From Thioalkalivibrio sulfidiphilus (GTDB lineage Bacteria > Pseudomonadota > Gammaproteobacteria > Ectothiorhodospirales > Ectothiorhodospiraceae), in NCBI RefSeq assembly GCF_000377945.1, contig NZ_KB898936.1, positions 13,455 through 71,986 on the forward strand: DNA of 58,532 nucleotides, in the 5' to 3' direction. A program made the translations under genes and the position numbers. The first letter of the stretch is position 1. The number at the start of each line of letters is the position of its first letter. Shown piece by piece: positions 43,018 through 51,839 of this stretch. The notes under the pieces were generated by a model that was given only the letters and a program-made list of their open reading frames with translations, made no database searches and was not told the DNA's origin.

Positions 43018-43953
43018 ATGTCTCAAGACAACTGGGAACGTGATGCTCTGAAACAGATCGCCCTGGCGGGCATCCAGGAACAACGCCGGGCACGGCGCTG
43101 GGGGATCTTCTTCAAGCTGCTGGGCTTCGGCTATTTGTTCCTGCTGCTGATCATCTTCATGAGCGGCCCCATGGGTCCCGGGGCGAAGAAGCCCGGTCCG
43201 CACACCGCCCTGGTGGACATTCAGGGGATCATCAGCGAGAGCAGCCAGGCCAGCGCGGACCTGGTGACCCAGGGTCTGCGCCAGGCATTCAGGGACAAGA
43301 ACACCGTGGCGGTGATGCTGCGGGTGAACAGCCCCGGCGGCAGTCCGGTGCAGTCCGCCTACATCAACAACGAACTGCGCCGTTTGAAGGCCGAGCATCC
43401 TGACATGCCGGTGTATGCCGTGATCAGCGACGTGGGTGCCTCGGGCGGTTACTACGCCGTGGTGTCGGCGGATTACATCTATGCCGATGCCTCCAGCGTG
43501 GTGGGTTCCATCGGCGTGCGCATGGATGGCTTCGGCCTGGTGGAGGCCATCGACAAGCTGGGCATCGAACGACGGCTCATGACCGCCGGCGAGAACAAGG
43601 GCCTCCTGGACCCCTTCCTGCCCGTCGATCCCCGTGAAAAGGCCCACGTGCAGCGACTGCTGGACAACATCCACGCCCAGTTCGTGGACGCGGTGAAGAC
43701 CGGCCGCGGTGACCGGCTCAAGGGCAGTGATGAGGAGTTGTTCAACGGCCTGATCTGGACCGGCGACGAGGCCCTGGCGCTGGGCATCATCGACGGCCTG
43801 GGCAGCCCCGGTTACGTGGCCCGCGAGGTGATCGGCCAGGAGAACATCGTGGACTTCACGCCCCGCCAAGACATCTTCCGCCGCCTCGCGGACAGCTTCG
43901 GCGCCGCCATGGGCCGGGCGATCGTGAATCTCAGCGAACCGGTGATCAGGTGA
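43018..43953 (+). CDS. sppA: S49-family signal peptide peptidase (SppA, short type)
   Basis: The 311-residue protein has one N-terminal membrane helix (about residues 30-50) and a periplasmic serine protease domain with the Ser in DVGASGGYYAV (about 142) and the Lys in AGENKGLLDP (about 194), a 52-residue spacing like Bacillus SppA (147/199), plus RVNSPGGSPVQSAYI. It degrades signal peptides or membrane protein fragments. The ATG at 43018, with AAAAAAGG upstream, is chosen; the longer frame would begin inside the preceding gene and repeat. Confidence 0.93.
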   Translation: MSQDNWERDALKQIALAGIQEQRRARRWGIFFKLLGFGYLFLLLIIFMSGPMGPGAKKPGPHTALVDIQGIISESSQASADLVTQGLRQAFRDKNTVAVMLRVNSPGGSPVQSAYINNELRRLKAEHPDMPVYAVISDVGASGGYYAVVSADYIYADASSVVGSIGVRMDGFGLVEAIDKLGIERRLMTAGENKGLLDPFLPVDPREKAHVQRLLDNIHAQFVDAVKTGRGDRLKGSDEELFNGLIWTGDEALALGIIDGLGSPGYVAREVIGQENIVDFTPRQDIFRRLADSFGAAMGRAIVNLSEPVIR

Positions 43954-43966
43954 AGGTGGTCAGAGA

Positions 43967-44040
43967 CGTAGGATGGGTGAAGCGCAGCGCACCCATCACA
44001 CCCTGTCAGCATGGGCACGCGTTGCTTTGCCCATCCTACA
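43967..44040. repeat. BIME in reverse orientation after sppA
   Basis: CGTAGGATGGGTGAAGCGCAGCGCACCCATC, then ATGGGCACGCGTTGC...GCCCATCCTACA. It is the same REP pair as in the accessory patch, inverted, 14 bases after the sppA stop. Confidence 0.85.
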
Positions 44041-44071
44041 CAGACTGAGTCAGGAATCCGGCATAAGAACG

Positions 44072-44147
44072 GATTTGCCGCAGAGGCGCCGAGACGCAGA
44101 GTAATGAAGGATTTTTCTCTGCGCCTCAGCGTCTCTGCGGCGAAATC
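44072..44147. repeat. CGCAGAG-type inverted repeat
   Basis: GATTTGCCGCAGAGGCGCCG (44072 onward) pairs with the arm ending TCTGCGGCGAAATC (to 44147) around a short ATGAAGGAT loop. Near-perfect hairpin ahead of the csiV stop. Confidence 0.85.
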
Positions 44148-44169
44148 TGGTTATTCCACTACCCAGCTC

Positions 44170-44919
44170 TCAATTCTCTATCGGCGTGATCTCCACGATG
44201 ATGCCCATCATCGGGTGATCCAGGTAGTGCACTTCCCTTGAGCGCATGCGTCGGCGCTCGCTGATGTAGCTCTCCGCGAACTGACCGCCCTCCAGGGTCC
44301 ACACATGGTCGCCGGGCAGTGTCTCCTGTGTGGCGCGACGGTAGAGCAGGTCGGTCTGCAGGTGCAGGAAACGGGCGAGGCTCAGGGTCACTGTGCCGTC
44401 CACCTCGTAGAGCGGGTTCGGTGCCTCGGGCTCCACGGGGGGGCGGTCCATCATGGGCGACATCACCGGGGCGATCTGCCACGGGGTGAATTCCGGCGTC
44501 TCCTCGGGCACCTTGCGGCCGAGCAGGGGGCCGGCCTGGATGCGCACCGGGATGGCGGCCTCGGGGGCAAGCCCGGGCTGTTCCCAGGCGAAGCTGGCGA
44601 TCACCTCGTAGATGGGGGCCTGCTCCAGCCGGGTGACCACGTCGCGCAGTCCGAAGGGCGTGCCCGAGGCGTCCCTGAAGCGGCTTTCCGGAGGGGCCTC
44701 CCCGAGCACCAGCGCCTCTTCGAGGCGAGGTACGGAGGCGCTCTGCCAGACCTCGCTGTGCAGTGCCTGCCGGTCGGTGTGGCGCACCAGCACCATCTCC
44801 ACCCGGAACATGCGCGGCTCCTGGGCCGGCGCAGGGGCGGGCAGCACGACGGCGAGACACAGGGCGGCGAGCAGGCTGTGTCGGCTCAGGTTTCGGGTCA
44901 GTCTGTGCAGCATGGGCAT
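44170..44919 (-). CDS. csiV: CsiV-family periplasmic protein
   Basis: The 249-residue protein has a signal peptide (SLLAALCLAVVLPAPAPAQE, cut near AQE) and the CsiV domain (MFRVEMVLVRHTDR near the start; a repeat-like LTRFLHLQTDLL-type segment seen as LARFLHLQTDLLYRR; HYLDHPMMGIIVEITPIE at the end). In Vibrio cholerae CsiV binds peptidoglycan and supports LpoA/PBP1A. It follows mfd, a neighbourhood common in gammaproteobacteria. The frame continues upstream inside mfd, but the signal peptide fixes the start at 44919 or 44913. Confidence 0.85.
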   Translation of the reverse strand: MPMLHRLTRNLSRHSLLAALCLAVVLPAPAPAQEPRMFRVEMVLVRHTDRQALHSEVWQSASVPRLEEALVLGEAPPESRFRDASGTPFGLRDVVTRLEQAPIYEVIASFAWEQPGLAPEAAIPVRIQAGPLLGRKVPEETPEFTPWQIAPVMSPMMDRPPVEPEAPNPLYEVDGTVTLSLARFLHLQTDLLYRRATQETLPGDHVWTLEGGQFAESYISERRRMRSREVHYLDHPMMGIIVEITPIEN

Positions 44920-44942
44920 GTCCGTGTCGGTGCGGAGGCGCC

Positions 44943-47900
44943 TCAGGCGGCCTCCCGCTTGATGGCTAGAGTGTTCAGGATACGCTTGACCGCCTGGATG
45001 CGCTGCTCCAGGTCCTCCATGGGCTCGAAGAAGCGCAGTCGCTGCTCCGGGTCCATCTTGTACTTCTTCGGGTCCGACTGGATCAGCTGGATGAGCCGCG
45101 CGGGATCCAGATTGGGGGTGGCCTGGAAGCTGAAGCGACCGCCCTGGGGACCCACCTCCAGCTTGCGCACGCCCAGCGGTTCCAGGCGCAGGCGCAATTC
45201 GGTCACCGCCATCAGGTTCTTGGCCTGGGCGGGCAGCAGCCCGAAGCGGTCGATCATCTCCACCTGCAGTTCCCGCAGGGCCTCCTCGGACTGGCAGCTG
45301 GCGATGCGCTTGTAGAGGATCAGGCGCGTGTGCACGTCGGGGACGTAGTCGTCGGGCAGCAGCGCGGGCACGCCGAGATCCACCTCGGTGACCTCGGCCA
45401 TGGGACGGTCCAGGTCCGGCATCTCGCCCTTCTTCATGGCCTTCACCGCACGCTCCAGGAGCTCGTTGTAGAGGGTGAAGCCGATCTCCTGGATCTGGCC
45501 GCTCTGGCCCTCGCCCAGGAGTTCGCCGGCGCCGCGGATCTCCAGGTCGTGGGAGGCCAGGGTGAAGCCCACGCCCAGGTCTTCCAGGGACTCGATGGCC
45601 TCCAGGCGCTTGACCGCGTCCGGGGTCATGGCCGAGGGGTGTGGCGTGATCAGGTAGGCGTAGGCCCGGTGGTGGGAACGGCCCACCCGGCCGCGCAGCT
45701 GGTGCAGCTGGGACAGGCCCAGCTTGTCGGCGCGGTCGATGATGATGGTGTTGGCGGTGGGCACGTCGATGCCGCTTTCCACGATGGTGGTGCACACCAG
45801 CACGTTGTGGCGCCGGTGGTAAAAGTCCAGCATCACCTTCTCAAGCTCGCTCTCGCGCATCTGCCCGTGGGCGATGCCGATGTCGGCGCCGGGCACCAGT
45901 TCGGCGATCTCCCGGGCCTTTTTCTCGATGGTCTCCACCGCGTTGTGCAGGAAGTAGACCTGTCCGCCGCGGCGGATCTCACGGGTGATGGCCTCCTGGA
46001 TCAGCGCGTCGTTCCACTGGCTGATGAAGGTCTTGATGGCGTGACGCTCCATGGGCGGCGTGGCGATGATGGACAGATCCCGCAGGCCCGAGAGCGCCAT
46101 GTTGAGCGTGCGCGGGATGGGCGTGGCGGTCAGTGTGAGCATGTCCACCTCGGCGCGCAGGGCCTTGAGTCGTTCCTTGTGGCGCACGCCGAAGCGGTGT
46201 TCCTCGTCGATGATGACCAGGCCCAGACGCTTGAACTTCACGTCCCCCTGGATGAGCTTGTGGGTGCCGATGACGATGTCCACGCGCCCGTCAGCCAGGC
46301 CCTCCAGCACGGTCTTCTGCTCCCTGGCGCTGCGAAAACGTGACAGGGATTCGATGCGGATGGGCCAGTCGGCGAAGCGGTCGCTGAAGTTCTGGTAATG
46401 CTGCTGGGCCAGCAGGGTGGTGGGCACCAGCACCGCCACCTGCTGGCCGCTACTGGCGGCCACGAAGGCGGCGCGCATGGCCACCTCGGTCTTGCCGAAA
46501 CCCACGTCGCCGCACACCACCCGGTCCATGGGCCGGGGGGAGGCCATGTCCTCCAGCACCGCCTCGATGGCTCGTGCCTGGTCCGGGGTCTCCTCAAATG
46601 GGAAGCTGTCTGCAAAGGCCGCGTAGCCGGTGGCCTGCACGTCGAAGGACTGGCCCTGGCGGGCAGCACGCCTGGCGTAGATCTCCAGGAGCTCGGCGGC
46701 CACGTCCCGGGCCTTTTCCGCGGCCTTGCGGCGGATCTTCGCCCATTGCTCGCCGCCCAGCTTGTGCAGGGGGGCGTGTTCGGTGTCGGCGCCGGTATAG
46801 CGGCTGACCAGGTGCAGGGAGGACACCGGCACGTAGAGCTTGTCGCCGCCGGCGTACTCCAGGGCCAGGAACTCCGCTTCCTGGCCGCCCACGGCCAGTT
46901 TCTGCAGACCCAGGTAGCGGCCCACGCCGTGTTCCTCGTGGACCACCGGGGCGCCCGGATGCAGGTCGGTGAGGTTGCTGATGACCGCGTCCGCGTCCCG
47001 GGTGGGACGCTTGCGCCGGCGCTCCTGGCGGGCCCGCTCGCCGAACAGGGCGGGTTCGGTGATGACCGCCAGTCCGCAGCAGGCCATGCGCATGCCGTCC
47101 TCGACGGGCGCGACGGTGATGGCCAGGCGTACGTCGCCGTTCACAAAAGCCTGCCAGTCCTCTACCGGGGTGGGTGTCAGTCCGAAGGGGCGCAGGCTGT
47201 CGATGAGGAATTCCCGGCGTCCGGCGGACTCGGCGGCGATGAGCACGCGGCCGTCGAAGCCGTCCAGGAAGGTCTTGAGCGAGGCAGCCGGATCGGACTG
47301 GCGGATGTGCAGGCGCAGGTCCGGGAGGGCGCTCACGTCGAAGTTGACCGCACCGGCGGTGGTCTCCAGCTGCTCGGGGCGTTCCACCCGGATGCCCGGG
47401 CGCCCGGTGAGCTGGGCCTTGAGTTCCTCGGCGGTGAGAAAGATCTCCTCGGGCGAGAGGATGGGGCGCTCACGGTCGTGGCGGCGCTGCTCATGGCGGT
47501 CCGCCGCCTGGGTGAGAAACTCCGCGGCGGTGTCCTCGATGCCACCCACCTGGATCAGGCGAACGTTGCCGGGCAGGTAGTCGAACAGGGTGTCCAGCTG
47601 CTCGAAGAACAGGGGCAGGTAGTACTCGATGCCCGCCGGGGCCGTCCCCTGGCTCACGTCCCGGTAGATGACACTGGCCTGGGGGTCACCCTCGAAGCGG
47701 GTGCGGTAGCGCTGGCGGAAGCCCTTGATGGCCTCCTCATCCATGGGGAACTCATGGGCCGGCAGCAGGCGCACTGTGTCCACGGTATCGAGGCTGCGCT
47801 GGGATTCGGGGTCGAAGCTGCGGATGGACTCGATCTCGTCATCCAGCAGGTCCACTCGGTAGGGCACCTGGCTGCCCATGGGGAACAGGTCGATGAGCGA

Positions 47901-48416
47901 ACCGCGCACGGCGAACTCGCCGTGCTCCATCACCTGGCTGACGCAGTGGTAGCCCGCCTGCTCCAGGTTGCGGCGCAGGGCGTCCCGATCCAGCCGGTCG
48001 CCGTTGGCGAGCATCAGCACACGTCCCTGGAGCCAGGCCCGGGGCGCGATGCGCTGCATCAGGGTATTGACCGGCACCACCAGGATGCCCCGGCTCAGGT
48101 CCGGCAGGCGGTAGAGGGTCTCCAGGCGCTGGGAGATGATGTCCTCGTGGGGGGAGAACAGGTCGTAGGGCAGGGTCTCCCAGTCCGGCAGGGTGAGCAC
48201 CGGCAGGGTGTCGTCGCCCAGGAAGAATTCCAGTTCCCGGGCCAGGGTCTCGGCCTCCCGGGTATCCGGGGTGATCACCACACCCAGCCCCTTGTGTCCC
48301 GCCAGGGCGCGGGCCATGGCAAGGCCCCGGGCGGCGCCATAGAGGCGGCCCCAGCGATGCTGGCCGGGCTTGTCGGGCAGGGCGGGCGGGGTAAGCGGGC
48401 TGTACAGGACGGACAT
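44943..48416 (-). CDS. mfd: Mfd, transcription-repair coupling factor
   Basis: The 1157-residue ATPase removes RNA polymerase stalled at DNA damage and recruits UvrA. It has a UvrB-like N-terminal module (ITPDTREAETLARELEFFLG), the RNA polymerase-interacting domain (FLALEYAGGDKLYVPVSSLH), helicase motifs (CGDVGFGKTEVAMRAAFVA, IIDEEHRFGVRHKE, TLTATPIPRTL, TTIVESGIDVPTANT, LRGRVGRSHHRAYAYL) and the C-terminal TRCF domain. Length matches E. coli (1148). The ATG at 48416 is preferred to 48491, whose leader passes through a palindrome. Confidence 0.97.
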   Translation of the reverse strand: MSVLYSPLTPPALPDKPGQHRWGRLYGAARGLAMARALAGHKGLGVVITPDTREAETLARELEFFLGDDTLPVLTLPDWETLPYDLFSPHEDIISQRLETLYRLPDLSRGILVVPVNTLMQRIAPRAWLQGRVLMLANGDRLDRDALRRNLEQAGYHCVSQVMEHGEFAVRGSLIDLFPMGSQVPYRVDLLDDEIESIRSFDPESQRSLDTVDTVRLLPAHEFPMDEEAIKGFRQRYRTRFEGDPQASVIYRDVSQGTAPAGIEYYLPLFFEQLDTLFDYLPGNVRLIQVGGIEDTAAEFLTQAADRHEQRRHDRERPILSPEEIFLTAEELKAQLTGRPGIRVERPEQLETTAGAVNFDVSALPDLRLHIRQSDPAASLKTFLDGFDGRVLIAAESAGRREFLIDSLRPFGLTPTPVEDWQAFVNGDVRLAITVAPVEDGMRMACCGLAVITEPALFGERARQERRRKRPTRDADAVISNLTDLHPGAPVVHEEHGVGRYLGLQKLAVGGQEAEFLALEYAGGDKLYVPVSSLHLVSRYTGADTEHAPLHKLGGEQWAKIRRKAAEKARDVAAELLEIYARRAARQGQSFDVQATGYAAFADSFPFEETPDQARAIEAVLEDMASPRPMDRVVCGDVGFGKTEVAMRAAFVAASSGQQVAVLVPTTLLAQQHYQNFSDRFADWPIRIESLSRFRSAREQKTVLEGLADGRVDIVIGTHKLIQGDVKFKRLGLVIIDEEHRFGVRHKERLKALRAEVDMLTLTATPIPRTLNMALSGLRDLSIIATPPMERHAIKTFISQWNDALIQEAITREIRRGGQVYFLHNAVETIEKKAREIAELVPGADIGIAHGQMRESELEKVMLDFYHRRHNVLVCTTIVESGIDVPTANTIIIDRADKLGLSQLHQLRGRVGRSHHRAYAYLITPHPSAMTPDAVKRLEAIESLEDLGVGFTLASHDLEIRGAGELLGEGQSGQIQEIGFTLYNELLERAVKAMKKGEMPDLDRPMAEVTEVDLGVPALLPDDYVPDVHTRLILYKRIASCQSEEALRELQVEMIDRFGLLPAQAKNLMAVTELRLRLEPLGVRKLEVGPQGGRFSFQATPNLDPARLIQLIQSDPKKYKMDPEQRLRFFEPMEDLEQRIQAVKRILNTLAIKREAA

Positions 48417-48453
48417 CAGGGGCGGTCGGATGCGGGCAAAATGGCCGCCCATT

Positions 48454-48482
48454 TTACTGCACCGGCGGGGCCGGTGCAGTAA
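48454..48482. promoter_or_regulatory. 13-bp perfect palindrome in the mfd 5' region
   Basis: TTACTGCACCGGC, three G, then its exact complement, 38 bases upstream of the mfd start. It could be an operator or a leader hairpin; no regulator is implied by the sequence. Confidence 0.5.
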
Positions 48483-48484
48483 CA

Positions 48485-48595
48485 GTGGCAAGTCTCAAGT
48501 GGCTAGTGGCAAGGAAAACCGTGCCGGGTCACACATCGGTGATGATGGTGATGCGGGTTTCCTTGCCACTGGCCTCTGCCTTCAAGACTTGCAGG
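48485..48595. repeat. Inverted repeat between mfd and the DUF2892 gene, overlapping its stop codon
   Basis: TGGCAAGTCTCAAGTGGCTA (from 48485) pairs imperfectly with the arm ending CTTCAAGACTTGCA (to about 48595). The right arm contains the TGA stop (48584-48582) and final codons of the DUF2892 gene. Confidence 0.8.
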
Positions 48596-48779
48596 TCTTG
48601 AATCCGATGATGTTGTAAGCCGGGCACCAGCCGATGACGGCGGTCACCAGGGGGATGATGCCGATCCAGCCCCAGGGGGTCTGGGGTCCGACGAACACCA
48701 GGGCGATCAGCACGAGGCCCACCACGGCGCGGATGATGCGGTCGGCGGAACCCATGTTCTTCAGTGTTTCCAGGCTCAT
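48582..48779 (-). CDS. DUF2892 small inner-membrane protein
   Basis: The 65-residue protein starts LKNMGSADRIIRAVVGLVLI and has two membrane helices (AVVGLVLIALVFVG and IGIIPLVTAVIGW) ending CPAYNIIGFKTC, the standard DUF2892 (YgaP-like) pattern with a conserved Cys-Pro. A GGAGG site precedes the ATG. It lies downstream of a Crp/Fnr-family regulator, a pairing seen in other proteobacteria. The final CKS and stop fall within a repeat arm. Function is unknown; rhodanese or sulfur-related roles have been suggested for relatives. Confidence 0.9.
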   Translation of the reverse strand: MSLETLKNMGSADRIIRAVVGLVLIALVFVGPQTPWGWIGIIPLVTAVIGWCPAYNIIGFKTCKS

Positions 48780-48836
48780 GATGTCTGTCCTCCGGTTGGG
48801 AATGACAGGGAGCATAGTCCAGGATGGGGCGGGGTT

Positions 48837-48853
48837 CAGTGATCTTGTCACTG
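48837..48853. promoter_or_regulatory. 17-bp dyad upstream of the DUF2892 gene
   Basis: CAGTGA, five bases, TCACTG. It resembles a Crp/Fnr half-site pair but with one base less between the halves. It lies 58 bases before the DUF2892 start and downstream of a Crp/Fnr gene, which could bind it. Confidence 0.4.
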
Positions 48854-48872
48854 CTTCGCAGGGTGAACGCGC

Positions 48873-48935
48873 AGGAGGCCCGACCCCGGGCCGAATGCCG
48901 AGGCTTGGGCTGTTCGGCCCGGGGTCGGGCCTCCT
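48873..48935. repeat. Perfect 23-bp inverted repeat after the Crp/Fnr gene
   Basis: 48873-48895 (starting AGGAGGCCCGACCCCGGGCC) is the exact complement of 48913-48935 around a 17-base loop. It begins 18 bases past the regulator stop and, lacking a T run, may be a dispersed palindromic element or a transcript stabiliser. Confidence 0.85.
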
Positions 48936-48952
48936 ACGACATCTGACGGTGA

Positions 48953-49624
48953 TCAACCCTTGGCGAGCCGCTCCAGGGCAGGGCGGTCGAGCAGGTCGAT
49001 CTGGCCCCGGGAGAGGTGCACCCAGCCCTGGCGCTCGAAGTCCTTGAGGGCGCGGCTGACCACCTCCCGGGCGCTGCCCAGTTCCACGGCCAGGTCCTGG
49101 TGGGTGCAGTGCAGGGCGTCCTGGCCATGGGCCAGTTCCAGCAGGCGCTGGGCCAACCGCACGTTGAGGCGGCCGAAGGCCACCTCGTCGATCAGGGTCA
49201 TCAGTTCCGCGATGCGCTGGCCATAACCCTGGAACACGAAGCGGCGAAAGCCGGGGGAAGACTCGATGCCTTCCATGAACCGGGGCGCGGGGATGGCGAT
49301 GCCATTGACTTGGGTCTCGCAGATGCCTTCGGCGCCGTAGCGGTTGCCGCCCAGCAGGCAGGAGGTGGTGAGCACGCAGGACTCACCGGTCTGCACCCGG
49401 TAAAGCACGATCTCCCGCCCGCTGCTGGAGGTCTGCTGCACCCGCACCGAACCCTCGGTGACCAGCAGGTATTGTTCGCAGACGCTGCCGGGCCGGAACA
49501 CCACGGCGCCTTCCGGCGCCTGGATCTCCCGCGCATCGGCCAGCACGCCGAGACCCGTGGGGTCATCCACCTGATCGAGGGTCGGGAAGTGCCTTGTCCA
49601 GTGGGGCTTTTGTGCTGCTGTCAT
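48953..49624 (-). CDS. Crp/Fnr-family transcription regulator
   Basis: The 223-residue protein has an N-terminal cyclic-nucleotide-like sensor domain (EGAVVFRPGSVCEQYLLVTE, REIVLYRVQTGESCVL), a long dimer helix, and a C-terminal winged helix (HQDLAVELGSAREVVSRALK, FERQGWVHLSRGQIDLLD). Four scattered Cys are present but not the N-terminal Fnr cluster, so oxygen sensing through Fe-S is unlikely. It is upstream of the DUF2892 gene, its probable target. Confidence 0.9.
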   Translation of the reverse strand: MTAAQKPHWTRHFPTLDQVDDPTGLGVLADAREIQAPEGAVVFRPGSVCEQYLLVTEGSVRVQQTSSSGREIVLYRVQTGESCVLTTSCLLGGNRYGAEGICETQVNGIAIPAPRFMEGIESSPGFRRFVFQGYGQRIAELMTLIDEVAFGRLNVRLAQRLLELAHGQDALHCTHQDLAVELGSAREVVSRALKDFERQGWVHLSRGQIDLLDRPALERLAKG

Positions 49625-49710
49625 GGGTCGGTTGTCCGATGCTGTGAAAGCGAGCCGTAATGGTGGCCAAGGTCAGCATGAAGGGCCAGAAGGGTTTTAC
49701 TTCAACCAGG

Positions 49711-49760
49711 TTTTCTTTGCGTCCTTGGCGAAACCTTCGCGCCCTTTGCGTTCAAAGGCT
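49711..49760. repeat. CGCAAAG-type repeat arm between aguB and the Crp/Fnr gene
   Basis: GGTTTTCTTTGCGTCCTTGG followed by CGAAACCTTCGCGCCCTTTG is a diverged relative of the arms at 50685-50786. The surrounding 147-base gap holds nothing else recognisable. Confidence 0.5.
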
Positions 49761-49771
49761 TTGAATCCCGA

Positions 49772-50647
49772 TCAATCCCGGTAACGCCTGAGCAGATCCT
49801 GGTAGGCGTCGATGCGCCGGTCACGCAGGTAGGGCCAGATGCGGCGCACCTGCTCGGCGCGGGCCATGTCCACCTCGGTCACCAGCACGGTCTCCTGGTC
49901 CGTGGGGGCCTGGGCCAGGAACTCTCCCTGGGGGCCACACACGAAGCTCGATCCCCAGAACCGGCTGCCGGCGGTCACGCCGCTGGGGTCCGCCTCGAAA
50001 CCGGTGCGGTTGACGCTCACCACCGGCAGGCCGTTGGCCACGGCATGGGCCCGCTGGATGGTGATCCAGGCCTCCCGTTGGCGGGCCTGTTCGTCCTCGG
50101 GGTCTTGGGGGTTCCAGCCGATGGCGGTGGGGTAGATCAGCAGTTCCGCGCCGGCCAGAGCCATGAGCCGCGCCGCTTCTGGGAACCACTGGTCCCAGCA
50201 CACCAGCACGCCCAGCCGACCCACGCTGGTGTCCACGGGCTCGAAGCCCAGGTCGCCGGGGGTGAAGTAGAACTTCTCGTAATAGCCGGGATCGTCGGGG
50301 ATGTGCATCTTGCGGTAGGTGCCGGCGAGCCGCCCGTCCGTATCCAGCACCACGGCGGTGTTGTGATAGAGCCCTGCGGCACGACGCTCGAACAGGGAGC
50401 CCACGATCACCACGCCGTGCTTCGCCGCGGCCTCCGAGAGGGCCTGGGTGCTGGGGCCGGGGATGGGCTCGGCCTGGTCGAACACCTCCGTGTCCTCGGT
50501 CTGGCAGAAGTACAGGCCGGTGTGCAGTTCCTGCAGCACCACCAGCCTGGCGCCGGCGGTGGCCGCCTCGCCGATGGCCTTGAGGCTCCTGGCCAGATTG
50601 GCCTCACGGTCGGCGGTGTTGGCCTGCTGCACGAGTGCGATCTTCAT
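49772..50647 (-). CDS. aguB: AguB, N-carbamoylputrescine amidase
   Basis: The 291-residue nitrilase-superfamily enzyme hydrolyses N-carbamoylputrescine to putrescine. It starts MKIALVQQANTADREANL and carries the Glu in LQELHTGLYFCQ, the Lys in YRKMHIPDDPGYYEK and the nucleophile in VLVCWDQWFPEAARL. It pairs with AguA encoded upstream, giving agmatine to putrescine. The start at 50647 is preferred to 50743, whose leader is repeat sequence. Confidence 0.94.
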   Translation of the reverse strand: MKIALVQQANTADREANLARSLKAIGEAATAGARLVVLQELHTGLYFCQTEDTEVFDQAEPIPGPSTQALSEAAAKHGVVIVGSLFERRAAGLYHNTAVVLDTDGRLAGTYRKMHIPDDPGYYEKFYFTPGDLGFEPVDTSVGRLGVLVCWDQWFPEAARLMALAGAELLIYPTAIGWNPQDPEDEQARQREAWITIQRAHAVANGLPVVSVNRTGFEADPSGVTAGSRFWGSSFVCGPQGEFLAQAPTDQETVLVTEVDMARAEQVRRIWPYLRDRRIDAYQDLLRRYRD

Positions 50648-50684
50648 GGGGCTCGTTTCCAGGGTGTGGCTTGGGAAAAGAAAT

Positions 50685-50786
50685 TTTCGACGCAAAGGCG
50701 CAAAGACGCAAAGTTTCGCAAAGATCGATGAAGTATTGATCAAAAAACTTTGCGGACCTCCGCGTCTTTGCGCCTCTGCGTCGAGG
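50685..50786. repeat. CGCAAAG-type inverted repeat between aguA and aguB
   Basis: TTTCGACGCAAAGGCGCAAA (from 50685) pairs with the arm 50747-50786 ending TTTGCGCCTCTGCGTCGAGG. It is a well-preserved member of the CGCAGAG/CGCAAAG family, with 8-base internal spacing. Confidence 0.85.
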
Positions 50787-50795
50787 TTATCCGCA

Positions 50796-51830
50796 CTAGG
50801 CCAGCACGCCCTCCGGCAGCTGCATGGTGACGCAGTGCAGGCTGCCGTACTGGCGGATCAGGGTGCGGCAGTCGATGCCGATGATCTCCCGGTCCGGGAA
50901 CACCTCGCCCAGGCGTTCAAGGGCGACGGTGTCCGTGGGGTCGTCGTAGGTGGGCACCAGCACCGCGCCGTTGATGATGAGGAAATTGGCGTGGGTGGCG
51001 GGCAGGCGCCGGCCGTCCTCGTCCCGGATGGGGGCGGGCAGGGGCAGGGGCACCAGGCGGTAGGGTTCGCCGTCAGCGGTACGCAGGGCCTTAAGTTCCG
51101 CCTCCATGGCCTTGAGCGGTCCATGGTGGGGATCGTCCCGGTCCTCGCAGGTGACATAGGCAATGGTGTCGGGGGTGCACAGGCGCGCCAGGGTATCCAC
51201 GTGGCCGTCGGTATCGTCTCCCGCAAGAAAGCCGTGTTCCAGCCACAGTACCCGTTGCACGCCCAGGGACTGCTTCAGCACCTGCTCGATGCCGGCGCGA
51301 TCCAGTTTCGGGTTGCGGGTGGGGGTGAGCAGGCAGCCGGCGGTGGTCAGCAGGGTGCCCTGGCCGTCGGATTCGATGGAGCCGCCTTCCAGCACCAGGT
51401 CCACGGTCTCCACGGGGAGGTCGCCGAAGATGCCCTGCGCCTTGAGACGCACGGTGATCCGGTTGTCCTCGTCGGCGGGATACTTGCCGCCCCAGCCGTT
51501 GAAGGTGAAGTCCAGCAGCTTGAGACGGCCATCCTCCAGCACCGTGATGGGGCCATGGTCGCGGGCCCAGGTGTCGTTGGCCGGGGCGAGTGCGGTGATC
51601 ACCCGCCCCATGTCGGCGCCGGCGGCCTCGAGCCGTTGCAGGACGTGCTTGCGGTGGGCCTCGTCCTGGCAAACCACCAGCAGGCGCTCGAAACGGGTGA
51701 CGGCGGCGCCGATGTTGGCGAACACCGCATCGGCATCATCAAGCAGGGTGGACCAGTCGCTACGGCCATGGGGCCAGGTGAGATGGACGCCGCTCTGGGG
51801 CGCCCACTCGGCGGGCAGGACTCGGGACAT
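50796..51830 (-). CDS. aguA: AguA, agmatine deiminase
   Basis: The 344-residue enzyme converts agmatine to N-carbamoylputrescine and ammonia. It shows the family start LPAEWAPQSGVHLTWPHGRS-DW, NDTWARDHGPI, LEGGSIESDGQGT, and the C-terminal catalytic Cys333 in YGSLHCVTMQLP. It begins 9 bases after the upstream small-protein stop, so the two may be coupled. Confidence 0.96.
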   Translation of the reverse strand: MSRVLPAEWAPQSGVHLTWPHGRSDWSTLLDDADAVFANIGAAVTRFERLLVVCQDEAHRKHVLQRLEAAGADMGRVITALAPANDTWARDHGPITVLEDGRLKLLDFTFNGWGGKYPADEDNRITVRLKAQGIFGDLPVETVDLVLEGGSIESDGQGTLLTTAGCLLTPTRNPKLDRAGIEQVLKQSLGVQRVLWLEHGFLAGDDTDGHVDTLARLCTPDTIAYVTCEDRDDPHHGPLKAMEAELKALRTADGEPYRLVPLPLPAPIRDEDGRRLPATHANFLIINGAVLVPTYDDPTDTVALERLGEVFPDREIIGIDCRTLIRQYGSLHCVTMQLPEGVLA

Positions 51831-51839
51831 GGAGAAGAC

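Noticed and set aside
44920-45795. Upstream extension of the csiV frame into mfd
   Set aside because: The extension is out of frame with mfd, and csiV has its own signal peptide starting at 44919.
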